NCBI GenBank assembly: GCA_963522145.1
Contig: CAUQXI010000005.1
Coordinates: 99,990-163,989 of the forward strand
Reading direction: 5' to 3'
Source: Mesorhizobium_B sp963522145
Lineage (GTDB): Bacteria > Pseudomonadota > Alphaproteobacteria > Rhizobiales > Rhizobiaceae
DNA length: 64,000 nt
A program made the translations under genes and the position numbers. The notes below the pieces were generated by a model. That model was not told where the DNA came from, did not search any database, and worked only from the letters and a program-made list of their open reading frames with translations. Of the stretch, positions 27,147-36,262 are shown piece by piece. Position 1 is the first letter of the stretch. Each line of letters begins with the position of its first letter.

Positions 27147-28112
27147 TTGTCAGAAATCCTGGGTCTCGTGATCCCGTTCTTCGCTTTGATCTTTGCCGGC
27201 TTCGCGATGGCGCGGATCATGCGGTTGCCGCTCGACGCGCTGGGATGGATGAACGCCTTCATCCTCTACCTCGCGCTGCCCGCGCTCTTCATTCAGCTTC
27301 TTGCCCGAACCCCCTTCGAGCGGCTGACCGAGGCTGCGTTCATCCTGGGGTCGGTCGGCTCAACCTTTGCGATCTTTGCCGTCATGGTCGCGGCATCGCT
27401 GCTGACAGGCGGCGGCCTTGCCTTGTCCTGCATGCGCGGCCTCGGCTCGGCCTATGGCAATATCGGCTATATGGGGCCTGGCTTGGCGCTGCTGGTGTTC
27501 GGCGAGGAAGCGGCGGTGCCGATCGCGCTGATCTTCTGCTTCGAGAACATCATGCACTTCACGCTCGCGCCCGTGCTGATGTCGCTTGCGGGAAACGAGC
27601 GCCCGGGTCTGGCTGCGTTGATCGGAGGCATTGCGTGGAAGGTGCTGCTGCACCCGTTCGCCCTTGCAACGATCGTCGGCATGCTTCTCGCTTATGCCCG
27701 CGTCGATCTGCCGGAGCCGGTCAGTCGGTTCCTGGATTATCTTTCTCGCGCCGCGGCACCCTGTGCCCTGTTCGCCATGGGGGTGACGCTCGCGCTTCGA
27801 CCTCTCCGCCGCGCACCGGTCGAACTGCTGCCGATCGCGCTGTTGAAGCTGATCGTGCATCCCGCTCTGGCATTCGTCGTGCTGAGCGCGGCAGGGGATT
27901 TCGCGCCAAACTGGATCTCGGTCGCGGTGCTTCTGGCAGCACTTCCCACGGCCACCAATGTCTTTGTCATCGCGACGCAATATGGCGTGTGGGTCGAGCG
28001 CGCATCGGCGGCCGTTCTGTTGACCACCTGCCTGTCGGTCGCGACACTGACCGCGCTCATCTTCCTGATGAAGACCGGAACGATCCCGCCCGACCTGTTT
28101 CCGTCACGCTGA
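27147..28112 (+). CDS. AEC family transporter (auxin efflux carrier-like)
   Basis: A 321-residue membrane protein with about ten hydrophobic segments in two similar halves, starting SEILGLVIPFFALIFAGF, typical of the AEC family. Such proteins export or import small organic acids; the substrate cannot be told here. I chose the TTG at 27147 because a GGAG site lies eight bases upstream. A GTG nine bases earlier overlaps that site. The 3' end overlaps the convergent UbiH-type gene by nine bases. Confidence 0.87.
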   Translation: MSEILGLVIPFFALIFAGFAMARIMRLPLDALGWMNAFILYLALPALFIQLLARTPFERLTEAAFILGSVGSTFAIFAVMVAASLLTGGGLALSCMRGLGSAYGNIGYMGPGLALLVFGEEAAVPIALIFCFENIMHFTLAPVLMSLAGNERPGLAALIGGIAWKVLLHPFALATIVGMLLAYARVDLPEPVSRFLDYLSRAAAPCALFAMGVTLALRPLRRAPVELLPIALLKLIVHPALAFVVLSAAGDFAPNWISVAVLLAALPTATNVFVIATQYGVWVERASAAVLLTTCLSVATLTALIFLMKTGTIPPDLFPSR

Positions 28113-29279
28113 CGGTCTCGCGCCTCCGCCCAACCCGTTGCGCATGAACAGGGCGCGCAGCGGCGCGAAGCGATCGAGCGCACCAAGCGTCGCGCTGCGG
28201 GCCAGCTGCATCGGCAAAAAGCCCGACAGCAGAGAGTGGTTGAGCAGGCCCACGCCGGCGCTCCGTGTCACCACGTCCAGTCGTCGCCTCGTGTCGAACG
28301 CGCTCATTACGGTATCGCCTCCCGGATCAGCGCGGTGGTCCCGCAACACCGCAACAAGATCGCTCACATCGCGCAGCCCAAGATTGAGGCCCTGGGCGCC
28401 GATCGGCGGAAAGACATGCGCTGCCTCGCCGAGCAGTGCCACGCGCTGCGCCGCGAAGCGGCGGGGCAGAACAGAAGAAAGCGGATAAATCTGCCGGCCG
28501 GGCTCCACCGAAACGCAACCCAGCATCGATTGCATCCTTGTCTCTATCGCGGTCGAGAGCGCCTCGTCTTCCCATGACGCCAGCTCGGCCGCACGGCTCG
28601 GCCGTTCCACCCAGACAAGGCTCGACCGACGACCCGGCAGGGGAACCTGCGTGAAGGGGCCGGTTTCGGTGTGGAACTCGGTGGAGATGAAGCCGTGATC
28701 GCGCGTGTGGCCGAAATTCAAGACAAGCGCGCTTTGCGGCAGGCTCTGTCGAACCGTTTCGATCCCGGCAGCCTCCCGAGCGGGCGAAAGGCGACCGTCA
28801 GCGGCCGCCACAAGCGGTGCCGCAATGGTTGATCCATCAGACAAGGCCGCCGAGGCATGTGACCCGCCTAAGCTCCACCGGCTCACCATCGCCTCGTGCC
28901 AGGTAATCGCCGCTTCGCCGCGAACCGCATCAGCGAGGATGCGACCGAGCGCCAGATTGGGGATATTCCAGCCGAACTCGCTCGCGTCGATCTCGCTTGC
29001 CCGAAAGGTCACGGGCGGGCTGCGCACGAGACGAGCGGTCGCATCCACGATCCGCATCGCCCGCAAGGGGGCGCCGGCCGCTCGAAGCATCTCGCCGAGT
29101 CCCAGCGTCTCAAGGAACGTCATTGCAGGCGTCATCAGCGCGGTTGTGCGGCGATCCTCGCCGGACCTCGGTCCGACCAGCGCAACCTTGAACCCCTCTC
29201 GCGACAAAGCGAGCGCTGCCACCAGTCCCACTGGTCCGGTGCCCGCAACGATGATGTCGGTTGTTGATGGGATCGTCAT
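28104..29279 (-). CDS. FAD-dependent hydroxylase, UbiH/COQ6 family
   Basis: A 391-residue flavoprotein monooxygenase. It has the N-terminal dinucleotide-binding motif GTGPVGLVAALALS and the DG motif AADGRLSPAREAAG. The FAD ribityl motif LLGEAAHVFPPIGAQGLNLG is that of ubiquinone hydroxylases and relatives. It probably adds a hydroxyl group in ubiquinone synthesis, but UbiH, UbiI and UbiF types cannot be separated by eye. The ATG at 29279 starts the Rossmann fold nine codons in; a long in-frame extension upstream looks non-coding. It diverges from pcs across 265 bases in which I see no gene. Confidence 0.88.
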   Translation of the reverse strand: MTIPSTTDIIVAGTGPVGLVAALALSREGFKVALVGPRSGEDRRTTALMTPAMTFLETLGLGEMLRAAGAPLRAMRIVDATARLVRSPPVTFRASEIDASEFGWNIPNLALGRILADAVRGEAAITWHEAMVSRWSLGGSHASAALSDGSTIAAPLVAAADGRLSPAREAAGIETVRQSLPQSALVLNFGHTRDHGFISTEFHTETGPFTQVPLPGRRSSLVWVERPSRAAELASWEDEALSTAIETRMQSMLGCVSVEPGRQIYPLSSVLPRRFAAQRVALLGEAAHVFPPIGAQGLNLGLRDVSDLVAVLRDHRADPGGDTVMSAFDTRRRLDVVTRSAGVGLLNHSLLSGFLPMQLARSATLGALDRFAPLRALFMRNGLGGGARPSA

Positions 29280-29544
29280 GAGTGAACCGGAGAGTGCTTG
29301 CGCCAGATTTGATCCACGAAGCGTAGGGTTGCACACTGCGCGGCGCAACGGGCTGCTGTGCCGCACGGAGTCTGGCGCTTGGAAGGGGACAACGCCGCGA
29401 GCGCCTTGTATTCGAATATCTGTCGCGGATAAGTTCCGCGCGGCCCTTGCGGCCGTCCGGCTCGGGGGTAGAGGTGAACCGACCTTGCTTTTGTCTTGAA
29501 GCGCTGCGGAACGGCTCGACCAGGCTTGTCGGGACTTTGACGGC

Positions 29545-30342
29545 GTGAAGCGTCCCAAAAAGGTCACGGCCCCGCAGGCCAAGGCGTTTTCCGTTCACCT
29601 GCTCACGGCGTCCGGCTCGTTCCTGGCCTTTCTGAGCCTTGTGGCCGCGAGCGAGAAGCAGTGGACGTCGATGTTCTTCTGGCTTGGCCTCGCACTTTTC
29701 GTGGACGGGATCGACGGGCCCATCGCGCGCAAGCTGCAGGTCAAGGAGATCCTGCCGACATGGTCGGGCGACATGCTCGACAACATCATCGACTATGTCA
29801 CCTACGTCCTGATCCCCGCTTACGCGCTTTATCAGTTCGAGCTGATGGGACCTGGCTTCTCGTTCTTGTCGGCCGCCATCATCATGGTGTCCAGCGCGAT
29901 CTATTACGCCGACACCGGGATGAAGACCAAGGAGCACTTCTTCAAGGGCTTTCCGGTCGTCTGGAACATGGTGGTCTTCTCGCTCTTCGTGCTCTTCGAG
30001 CCGGCAAAGTCCAACGTTTCGGCGACGAGCCAGTGGGTGTCCTTCGCCGTGGTGGTCACGGCCGGCCTGCTGACCTTCGTGCCGATCAACTTCATTCATC
30101 CCGTGCGCGTCGAGCGGCTTCGTCCTTTTAACCTCGGCATGACGTTGCTCTGGTGCGCTTTCGGCGTGCTGGCGCTGGCTCAGGCGACGCTTGCCTCCTT
30201 CTACAATCAGATCGGCGTGGAAACCTCCGATGTCGGTCTGTTCACCAAGATCGGGATAGCGATAACGGGCAGCTATCTTTTCTGCATCGGAGGCGTGATG
30301 CAGTTCTTTCCGAACCTCGGGCGAAAAGGTGAAGCGCTGTGA
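29545..30342 (+). CDS. pcs: phosphatidylcholine synthase
   Basis: Condenses free choline with CDP-diacylglycerol to give phosphatidylcholine, the pathway first described in Sinorhizobium. The 265-residue inner-membrane protein has about seven or eight hydrophobic segments. It carries the CDP-alcohol phosphotransferase motif DGIDGPIAR, eleven residues, then GDMLDNIID, in the spacing seen in Pcs proteins. GTG start. Its stop overlaps the start of the quinone oxidoreductase gene by four bases (GTGA). Confidence 0.9.
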   Translation: MKRPKKVTAPQAKAFSVHLLTASGSFLAFLSLVAASEKQWTSMFFWLGLALFVDGIDGPIARKLQVKEILPTWSGDMLDNIIDYVTYVLIPAYALYQFELMGPGFSFLSAAIIMVSSAIYYADTGMKTKEHFFKGFPVVWNMVVFSLFVLFEPAKSNVSATSQWVSFAVVVTAGLLTFVPINFIHPVRVERLRPFNLGMTLLWCAFGVLALAQATLASFYNQIGVETSDVGLFTKIGIAITGSYLFCIGGVMQFFPNLGRKGEAL

Positions 30343-31316
30343 GCAAGGCAATCCGCATCCACGCCAATGGCGGACCAGACGTCCTGGTCTATGAGGATGT
30401 CGAGGTCGCCCGGCCCGGGCGCGGCGAGGTGGTGCTGCGGCACACGGCGGTCGGACTCAACTTTCTCGACATCTACTTCCGCACCGGCCTCTACCCCGCG
30501 CCCAACGGCTTTCCGTTGATCCTGGGCAGCGAAGCAGCCGGCGTGGTGGAGGAACTCGGCGAGGGTGCGAGCGGGCTGTCGGTCGGGGACCGCGTTGCCT
30601 ATGCCGGGCCGATGGGCGCCTACAGCGAACGAAGGGTGATCGCGGCCGATGCGCTCGTGCGGCTGCCCGACAGCATCGATGATCAGACCGCCGCCGCGAT
30701 GATGCTCAAGGGCATGACGGCCGAATACCTCCTGCGGCGTACATTCCCCATCAAGCCTGGCGACACGCTCCTTTACCATGCGGCGGCGGGCGGGGTCGGC
30801 CTGATCCTCGGGCAGTGGGCGAAGCATCTCGGCGCGACCGTCATCGGAACGGCCGGCTCACGAGAAAAGGCGGAACTCGCGCTGGCCCACGGCTATGATC
30901 ATGTGATCGACTACACGCGGGATGACTTCGTCGAGCGAGTGAAGGATATCACGGGCGGCAAGCGCTGCGACGTGGTCTATGACTCGGTGGGCAAGGACAC
31001 GTTCCCCGGCTCGCTTGATTGCCTGCGTCCGTTGGGCACCTTCGTGAGCTTCGGGCAATCCTCCGGACCGATCCCGCCATTTAATCTATCGATCCTTTCT
31101 CAGAAGGGCTCGCTTTTCGCGACACGTCCGACCTTGTTCACCTACACTGCGAAGCGCGCCGATCTTGAAGCGTCGGCCGCCGCATTGTTCGGAGTGGTTG
31201 CCTCAGGCGCCGTAAAAATCAGGATCGACCAGCGTGTGGCTCTGGCGGACGCGGCCAGGGCGCAGTCCGATCTTGAAGCGCGCCGCACGACCGGCACGAC
31301 CGTCCTGCTGCCGTGA
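30339..31316 (+). CDS. qor: NADPH:quinone oxidoreductase (zinc-less MDR)
   Basis: A 325-residue medium-chain reductase of the quinone reductase type. GSEAAGVVEELGEG lies in the catalytic domain and the NADPH-binding motif AAAGGVGLILGQWAKHLGA in the Rossmann domain. There are no zinc-ligand cysteines. The product starts MSKAIRIHANGGPDVLVYEDV, as usual for Qor. The GTG start overlaps the pcs stop. Confidence 0.92.
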   Translation: MSKAIRIHANGGPDVLVYEDVEVARPGRGEVVLRHTAVGLNFLDIYFRTGLYPAPNGFPLILGSEAAGVVEELGEGASGLSVGDRVAYAGPMGAYSERRVIAADALVRLPDSIDDQTAAAMMLKGMTAEYLLRRTFPIKPGDTLLYHAAAGGVGLILGQWAKHLGATVIGTAGSREKAELALAHGYDHVIDYTRDDFVERVKDITGGKRCDVVYDSVGKDTFPGSLDCLRPLGTFVSFGQSSGPIPPFNLSILSQKGSLFATRPTLFTYTAKRADLEASAAALFGVVASGAVKIRIDQRVALADAARAQSDLEARRTTGTTVLLP

Positions 31317-31429
31317 TGCGCCTCCACAGCGCAGGGATCATGCCGCTCTTGAACTACGACGGGAAGTTGATGCAGTTTGGAGCAGTCGATCTGACCGCCC
31401 AAAGAATGGGCAGAGAGTAACGCGGCTGC

Positions 31430-33025
31430 ATGCGAGGCGGTTCGGATAAGGAAGTTGAGGGTGGAAGCCTTGCACGGGAGCGTAGAGCCCTGCTCGAAAC
31501 ACGCGCGCTCACGAAGCGCTTCGGCTCCCTCAAAGCCTGCGACGAGGTCGATCTGACGATCGCCGAGGGCGAAATCCATGCGCTGCTGGGAGAAAACGGC
31601 GCCGGCAAGTCGACCTTGGTCAAGATGCTGTTCGGATCGCTGGAGCCGAATTCCGGCACGATCCTGTGGCGCGGCAAGCCGATTCGCATTTCAAGCCCGG
31701 CGGAAGCACGCCGGCTCGGTATCGGCATGGTGTTCCAACATTTCTCGCTGTTTGATGCTTTAACCGTCGGGGAAAACATCGCACTTTCGCTTGATCGGAA
31801 TGAACCCGTCAGGACCATCGCGGGAAAAGCGCGCGAGCTTTCAGAGGCCTACAAGCTGCCGCTCGACCCCGACGCCCTCGTGGGCGATCTCTCGGTGGGC
31901 GAGCGTCAGCGCATCGAGATCATCCGCTGCCTGCTTCTTGAGCCCGACCTCATCATACTGGATGAGCCTACATCCGTGCTGACGCCTCAAGAGGCCGACG
32001 GGCTTTTCGACACGCTGGAGCGGCTTCGCGATGAGGGCAGGTCGATCCTATACATCTCCCACCGGCTGGAAGAGGTGAGGCGGTTGTGCGACCGTGCCAC
32101 GGTGATGCGCCATGGCCGGGTGGTGGATCAGTGCGACCCACGAAAGGAAACCGCTGCCTCGCTTGCGCGCATGATGGTCGGCGGCGAAGTAAGAACCGCC
32201 GCGCGGGGCGAGACGCCTGGCCGCGGCAAAGAGCTGATCGGCCTATGCGGTCTGAGCCGAACGTCTTCCAACCCGTTCGACATGTCGCTGAAGGACATCT
32301 GGCTCAGCGTTCATGCGGGCGAAATCCTTGGCATCGCGGGCGTGGCGGGAAACGGTCAAGCCGAGTTGTTCGAGGCGATTTCCGGCGAGGCCACCCAGTC
32401 GAGCCCCGACACGGTTCGGATTCGCGGAACGATGGCTGGCCAGCTCGGCATCTCCGAAAGGCGCAGATTGGGCGCTGCTTTCGTGCCGGAGGAACGGCTG
32501 GGTCATGGCGCGGCACCGTTCATGCGGCTTTCGGACAACATCCTCCTGTCGCGCCATGCCACTGACGGCAAAGCGTTTCTTGGCACAGCCGGGTTCGTGC
32601 GGGCAGGCGTGGTCGCCGGTGCGACCAAGCGTGTGATCGCTGCTGCGGATGTACGTGCGGGAGATGCTGATACCGAGGCCGCGTCCCTTTCCGGCGGCAA
32701 TCTGCAAAAATTTCTCATCGGCCGGGAACTCGACCGCCAGCCTGCCGTGCTGGTGGTGAACCAGCCGACCTGGGGCGTGGATGCAGGTGCGGCGGCCCGG
32801 ATCCGCCAGGCATTGATCGAGCTGGCGCGCGCAGGCTCGGCCGTTCTCGTGTTCAGCCAGGATCTGGACGAGCTGTTCGAGATTTCAGACGCGATCGCGG
32901 TGATGCATGACGGAAGGCTTTCCGCGCCTGTGCCGATCGCCGAGGCGACTGCGGAAACGATCGGCCTGCTGATGGGCGGCGCCAATCCTTTGCACGAACC
33001 CGTACATCGGCGTGAGCACGCCTGA
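31430..33025 (+). CDS. BMP-family ABC transporter, duplicated ATP-binding subunit
   Basis: A 531-residue ATPase with two ABC domains. The first has a full Walker A GENGAGKST, the signature LSVGERQR and Walker B LIILDEPT. In the second, the P-loop position is degenerate (GVAGNGQAELFEAI) with signature LSGGNLQK and VLVVNQPTWGVDAGA. This layout is typical of nucleoside/purine importers of the BMP (basic membrane protein) type. No strong ribosome site precedes the ATG, but no better in-frame start exists. It overlaps the next permease gene by one base. Confidence 0.93.
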   Translation: MRGGSDKEVEGGSLARERRALLETRALTKRFGSLKACDEVDLTIAEGEIHALLGENGAGKSTLVKMLFGSLEPNSGTILWRGKPIRISSPAEARRLGIGMVFQHFSLFDALTVGENIALSLDRNEPVRTIAGKARELSEAYKLPLDPDALVGDLSVGERQRIEIIRCLLLEPDLIILDEPTSVLTPQEADGLFDTLERLRDEGRSILYISHRLEEVRRLCDRATVMRHGRVVDQCDPRKETAASLARMMVGGEVRTAARGETPGRGKELIGLCGLSRTSSNPFDMSLKDIWLSVHAGEILGIAGVAGNGQAELFEAISGEATQSSPDTVRIRGTMAGQLGISERRRLGAAFVPEERLGHGAAPFMRLSDNILLSRHATDGKAFLGTAGFVRAGVVAGATKRVIAAADVRAGDADTEAASLSGGNLQKFLIGRELDRQPAVLVVNQPTWGVDAGAAARIRQALIELARAGSAVLVFSQDLDELFEISDAIAVMHDGRLSAPVPIAEATAETIGLLMGGANPLHEPVHRREHA

Positions 33026-34182
33026 TGCGCTTCGAACTGGTCAAGCGTCCGCAACGATCGGCGCTCTTCGCAGCCCTTTCGCCGTTTCTCGCCTTCGGCT
33101 TGACCCTGCTCTGGGGGGCAGTCCTCTTCGGCGTGCTTGGCAAGAATCCCGTCGGCGCGCTTTATTCCTACTTCGTCGAACCATTGACGGAGATCTGGTC
33201 GCTGCACGAACTGGCGATCAAGGCGGCGCCCCTGATCCTGATCGCTGTCGGCCTCGCCATCTGCTATCGCTCGAACAACTGGAATATCGGCGCGGAAGGC
33301 CAGTTCATCATCGGCGGCATCACCGGCTCGATCCTGCCGATCATGTTTCCCGCCTTTCAAAACGCCGCCGTGCTGCCGCTGATGCTGCTGATGGGGATGC
33401 TCGGCGGCGCGGCTTACGCCGCGGTGCCGGCTTTGCTCAAGTCGCGCTTCAACACCAATGAAATCCTCACCAGCCTGATGCTGGTCTATGCCGCGCAGTT
33501 TTTCCTCGACTGGATCGTGCGTGGGCCCTGGCGGAATCCAGAGGGCCACAACTTCCCGGAAACACGCCGCTTCCAAGTCGAAGCAGTTTTGCCGGAGCTC
33601 TTTCCTTCTTCCGGCCGGGCGAACTGGGGCATCGTGTTCGCCATCATCGCGGCGGTCCTCGCATGGTTCATGTTGAACCGGACGATCAAGGGCTTCGAGC
33701 TTCGGGTGATGGGCGCGAGCCCGCGCGCCGGACGCTTTGCAGGGTTCAGCGCCAAGGGCACGGTCTTCTTCGCTTTTCTTTTTTCCGGAGCACTGTCGGG
33801 GCTGGCCGGCATCTCCGAGGTGTCCGGTGCCATCGGACAGCTTCGTCCGGTGATCTCCCCCGGCTACGGTTTCACGGCGATCATCGTCGCATTTCTGGGC
33901 CGGTTGAACCCGCTTGGCGTCATCGCTGCAGGCTTGGTTCTCGCGCTCACTTATCTCGGCGGCGAAGCGGCGCAAATCTCGCTCGGCATATCCGAGAAGG
34001 TCGCCCGCGTATTTCAGGGAATGCTGCTTTTCTTCGTGCTCGGCTGCGACACCCTGATCCATTACCGTGTACGACGCGTGCTTTCTGCTGTTGCACCATC
34101 ATCGGTCGCCGATACGCCGCCAACGTCGGAGCTCTCATCAAACTTGATGTCCGAAGCAGGAGGCGCCGGTGGGCCTCGTTGA
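33025..34182 (+). CDS. BMP-family ABC transporter permease 1
   Basis: A 385-residue permease of the branched-chain/ribose type superfamily with eight or more membrane segments. Its conserved SNNWNIGAEGQFIIGGI block lies near residue 90. It has the fold of the larger permease in BMP-type nucleoside importers. It starts in the TGATG overlap with the ATPase and overlaps the second permease by 14 bases, so the subunits are co-translated. The last 30 residues are hydrophilic and variable. Confidence 0.92.
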   Translation: MRFELVKRPQRSALFAALSPFLAFGLTLLWGAVLFGVLGKNPVGALYSYFVEPLTEIWSLHELAIKAAPLILIAVGLAICYRSNNWNIGAEGQFIIGGITGSILPIMFPAFQNAAVLPLMLLMGMLGGAAYAAVPALLKSRFNTNEILTSLMLVYAAQFFLDWIVRGPWRNPEGHNFPETRRFQVEAVLPELFPSSGRANWGIVFAIIAAVLAWFMLNRTIKGFELRVMGASPRAGRFAGFSAKGTVFFAFLFSGALSGLAGISEVSGAIGQLRPVISPGYGFTAIIVAFLGRLNPLGVIAAGLVLALTYLGGEAAQISLGISEKVARVFQGMLLFFVLGCDTLIHYRVRRVLSAVAPSSVADTPPTSELSSNLMSEAGGAGGPR

Positions 34183-35089
34183 AAGCATCCTTCTGACGAT
34201 CGCAACGGCTGCGACGCCGCTCCTCATCGCAGCGATCGGCGAACTCGTCGTGGAGCGCTCCGGCGTGCTCAATCTCGGCGTCGAGGGCATGATGGTGATG
34301 GGCGCCGTTTGCGGCTTCGCCGCAGCAGCGCTGACGGGCTCGGCCTGGATGGGAGTGCTTGGCGGCGTGGCAGCCGGTACGCTGTTCTCGCTTCTGTTTG
34401 GTGTGCTGACGCTCACCATCGCGGCCAATCAGGTGGCGACAGGCTTGTCGCTGACTCTGCTGGGTCTCGGCCTGTCCGGGATGATCGGGGAGCCTTTTGT
34501 AGGCTCGGCCGGCGTCAAACTCGGCACTCTTTACATCCCGGGCCTCAGCGACCTGCCGCTGGTCGGCCGCCTCATCTTCGGCCAGGATCCGATCTTCTAC
34601 CTCTCGATCCTGCTTGTGGCGGGCGTCTCCTGGTTCCTGTTCCGCACAAGAGCGGGCCTGACATTGCGCTCCATCGGCGACAATCATGCGTCTGCCCATG
34701 CGCTCGGGCTCCGCGTGATCGCCTACCGCTACGCTGCGGTGGCGTTCGGCGGTGCATGCGCGGGGCTTGCCGGCGCGCATCTGTCGCTCGTCTATACGCC
34801 GCAATGGGTGGAGAACATGACGGCGGGCCGGGGCTGGATCGCGCTCGCACTGGTGGTGTTCGCATCCTGGCGGCCCATCCGCGTGCTCGCAGGCGCCTAT
34901 CTCTTCGGAGCGGTGACGATCGGCCAACTCCACGCACAGGCGCTCGGGTTCGGAATACCGTCCCAGCTTCTTTCCGCACTTCCCTATCTCGCGACGGTGG
35001 TGGTGCTCGTCCTCATTTCCCGCAACCGCCGCCTGACCATGATGAACACGCCTGCTTCGCTCGGCCAGCCATTCGTGCCGGAGCGCTGA
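34169..35089 (+). CDS. BMP-family ABC transporter permease 2
   Basis: The smaller (306-residue) permease of the system, with VVERSGVLNLGVEGMMVMGAV matching the conserved loop region of the family and about eight membrane helices. GTG start preceded by AGGAGG, lying inside the end of permease 1. The binding protein gene follows after 54 bases. Confidence 0.92.
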   Translation: MGLVESILLTIATAATPLLIAAIGELVVERSGVLNLGVEGMMVMGAVCGFAAAALTGSAWMGVLGGVAAGTLFSLLFGVLTLTIAANQVATGLSLTLLGLGLSGMIGEPFVGSAGVKLGTLYIPGLSDLPLVGRLIFGQDPIFYLSILLVAGVSWFLFRTRAGLTLRSIGDNHASAHALGLRVIAYRYAAVAFGGACAGLAGAHLSLVYTPQWVENMTAGRGWIALALVVFASWRPIRVLAGAYLFGAVTIGQLHAQALGFGIPSQLLSALPYLATVVVLVLISRNRRLTMMNTPASLGQPFVPER

Positions 35090-35143
35090 CGTCTCATTCG
35101 CAACTCGCGGGCGCTCCCAGCCCGCATAACAGGAAGGATGACC

Positions 35144-36211
35144 ATGAAACGACTATTGATCGCCTTGTCGGCGGTGCTCGCGGTTGGAACCGCAAGCTCC
35201 GCCATGGCCCAGGAGAAGACAAAGGCCTGCTTCCTTTATATCGGGTCCAAGACCGATGGCGGCTGGTCGCAGGCGCACGATCTCGGCCGGCAGCAGGTCG
35301 AGAAGGAACTCGGCGATAAGGTCGAGACCTCTTTCGTGGAGAACGTGCCGGAGGGGCCGGATGCGGAACGCACGATCGAGCGGCTCGCCCGTTCAGGCTG
35401 CGCCATCGTCTTCACCACCTCGTTCGGCTTCATGGACCAGACGCTCGCGGTCGCCTCGAAGTTCCCTGATGTGAAGTTCGAGCACGCCACCGGCTACAAG
35501 ACCGCGCCCAATCTCGCGACCTACAATTCACGCTTCTATGAAGGCCGCTACATCCAGGGCCAGATCGCCGCGAAGATGTCGAAGAAGGGTCTCGCCGGCT
35601 ACATCGCCTCGGTGCCGATCCCTGAGGTTGTGATGGGCATCAACGCCTTCACGCTCGGCGCGCAGTCGGTCAACCCCGACTTCAAGCTCAAGGTCGTCTG
35701 GGCGAACACCTGGTTCGACGCGGGCAAGGAAGCCGATGCGGCGAAGGTGCTGATCGACCAGGGCGTCGACATCATCACCCAGCACACCGATTCCACAGGC
35801 CCGATGCAGGTCGCCGCCGAGCGCGGCATTCCGGCCTTCGGCCAGGCCTCCGACATGATCCAGGCCGGACCGAAGACCCAGCTCACCGCGATCGTCGACA
35901 CCTGGGGACCCTACTACGTCAAGCGCGTCAAGGCCGTCATGGACGGCACTTGGAAGGCGGAGTCGATCTGGGACGGCCTGAAGGACGGCATCCTGACCAT
36001 GGCGCCCTATACGAACATGCCGGACGACGTGAAGAAGATGGCCGAGGATACCGAGGCCAGGATCAGGTCGGGCGAGCTGAAGCCCTTCACCGGCCCGGTC
36101 AAGAAGCAGGACGGCACGGAATGGCTCAAGGCGGCCGAGTCTTCCGACGACGGCACGCTGCTGGGCATGAACTTCTACGTGGCCGGCGTGGACGACAAGC
36201 TGCCCCAGTAA
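35144..36211 (+). CDS. BMP-family substrate-binding lipoprotein-like protein
   Basis: A 355-residue periplasmic binding protein of the BMP/PnrA family, which usually binds purine nucleosides or related compounds. The signal peptide (MKRLLIALSAVLAVGTASSAMA) ends before QEKTKA, with no lipobox Cys. Family marks are SKTDGGWSQAHDLGRQQVE, VFTTSFGFMD and GGxxY-like EGRYIQGQIAAKMS. I chose the ATG at 35144 because AGGAAGG is six bases upstream; an ATG six bases earlier abuts that site. A strong terminator follows, closing the four-gene importer operon. Confidence 0.93.
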   Translation: MKRLLIALSAVLAVGTASSAMAQEKTKACFLYIGSKTDGGWSQAHDLGRQQVEKELGDKVETSFVENVPEGPDAERTIERLARSGCAIVFTTSFGFMDQTLAVASKFPDVKFEHATGYKTAPNLATYNSRFYEGRYIQGQIAAKMSKKGLAGYIASVPIPEVVMGINAFTLGAQSVNPDFKLKVVWANTWFDAGKEADAAKVLIDQGVDIITQHTDSTGPMQVAAERGIPAFGQASDMIQAGPKTQLTAIVDTWGPYYVKRVKAVMDGTWKAESIWDGLKDGILTMAPYTNMPDDVKKMAEDTEARIRSGELKPFTGPVKKQDGTEWLKAAESSDDGTLLGMNFYVAGVDDKLPQ

Positions 36212-36232
36212 GTTAAAGCCGGTTATGAGAAG

Positions 36233-36260
36233 AGGGCGCCGCGAGGCGCCCTTTTTCTTT
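36233..36260 (+). terminator. rho-independent terminator of the BMP importer operon
   Basis: An 8-bp GC stem AGGGCGCC/GGCGCCCT with a GCGA loop is followed by TTTTCTTT. It is strong in the plus direction. Confidence 0.88.
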
Positions 36261-36262
36261 GC

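Noticed and set aside
28705..29499. 264-codon plus-strand frame opposite the UbiH-type gene
   Set aside because: Antisense shadow; the minus-strand frame has clear flavoprotein motifs.
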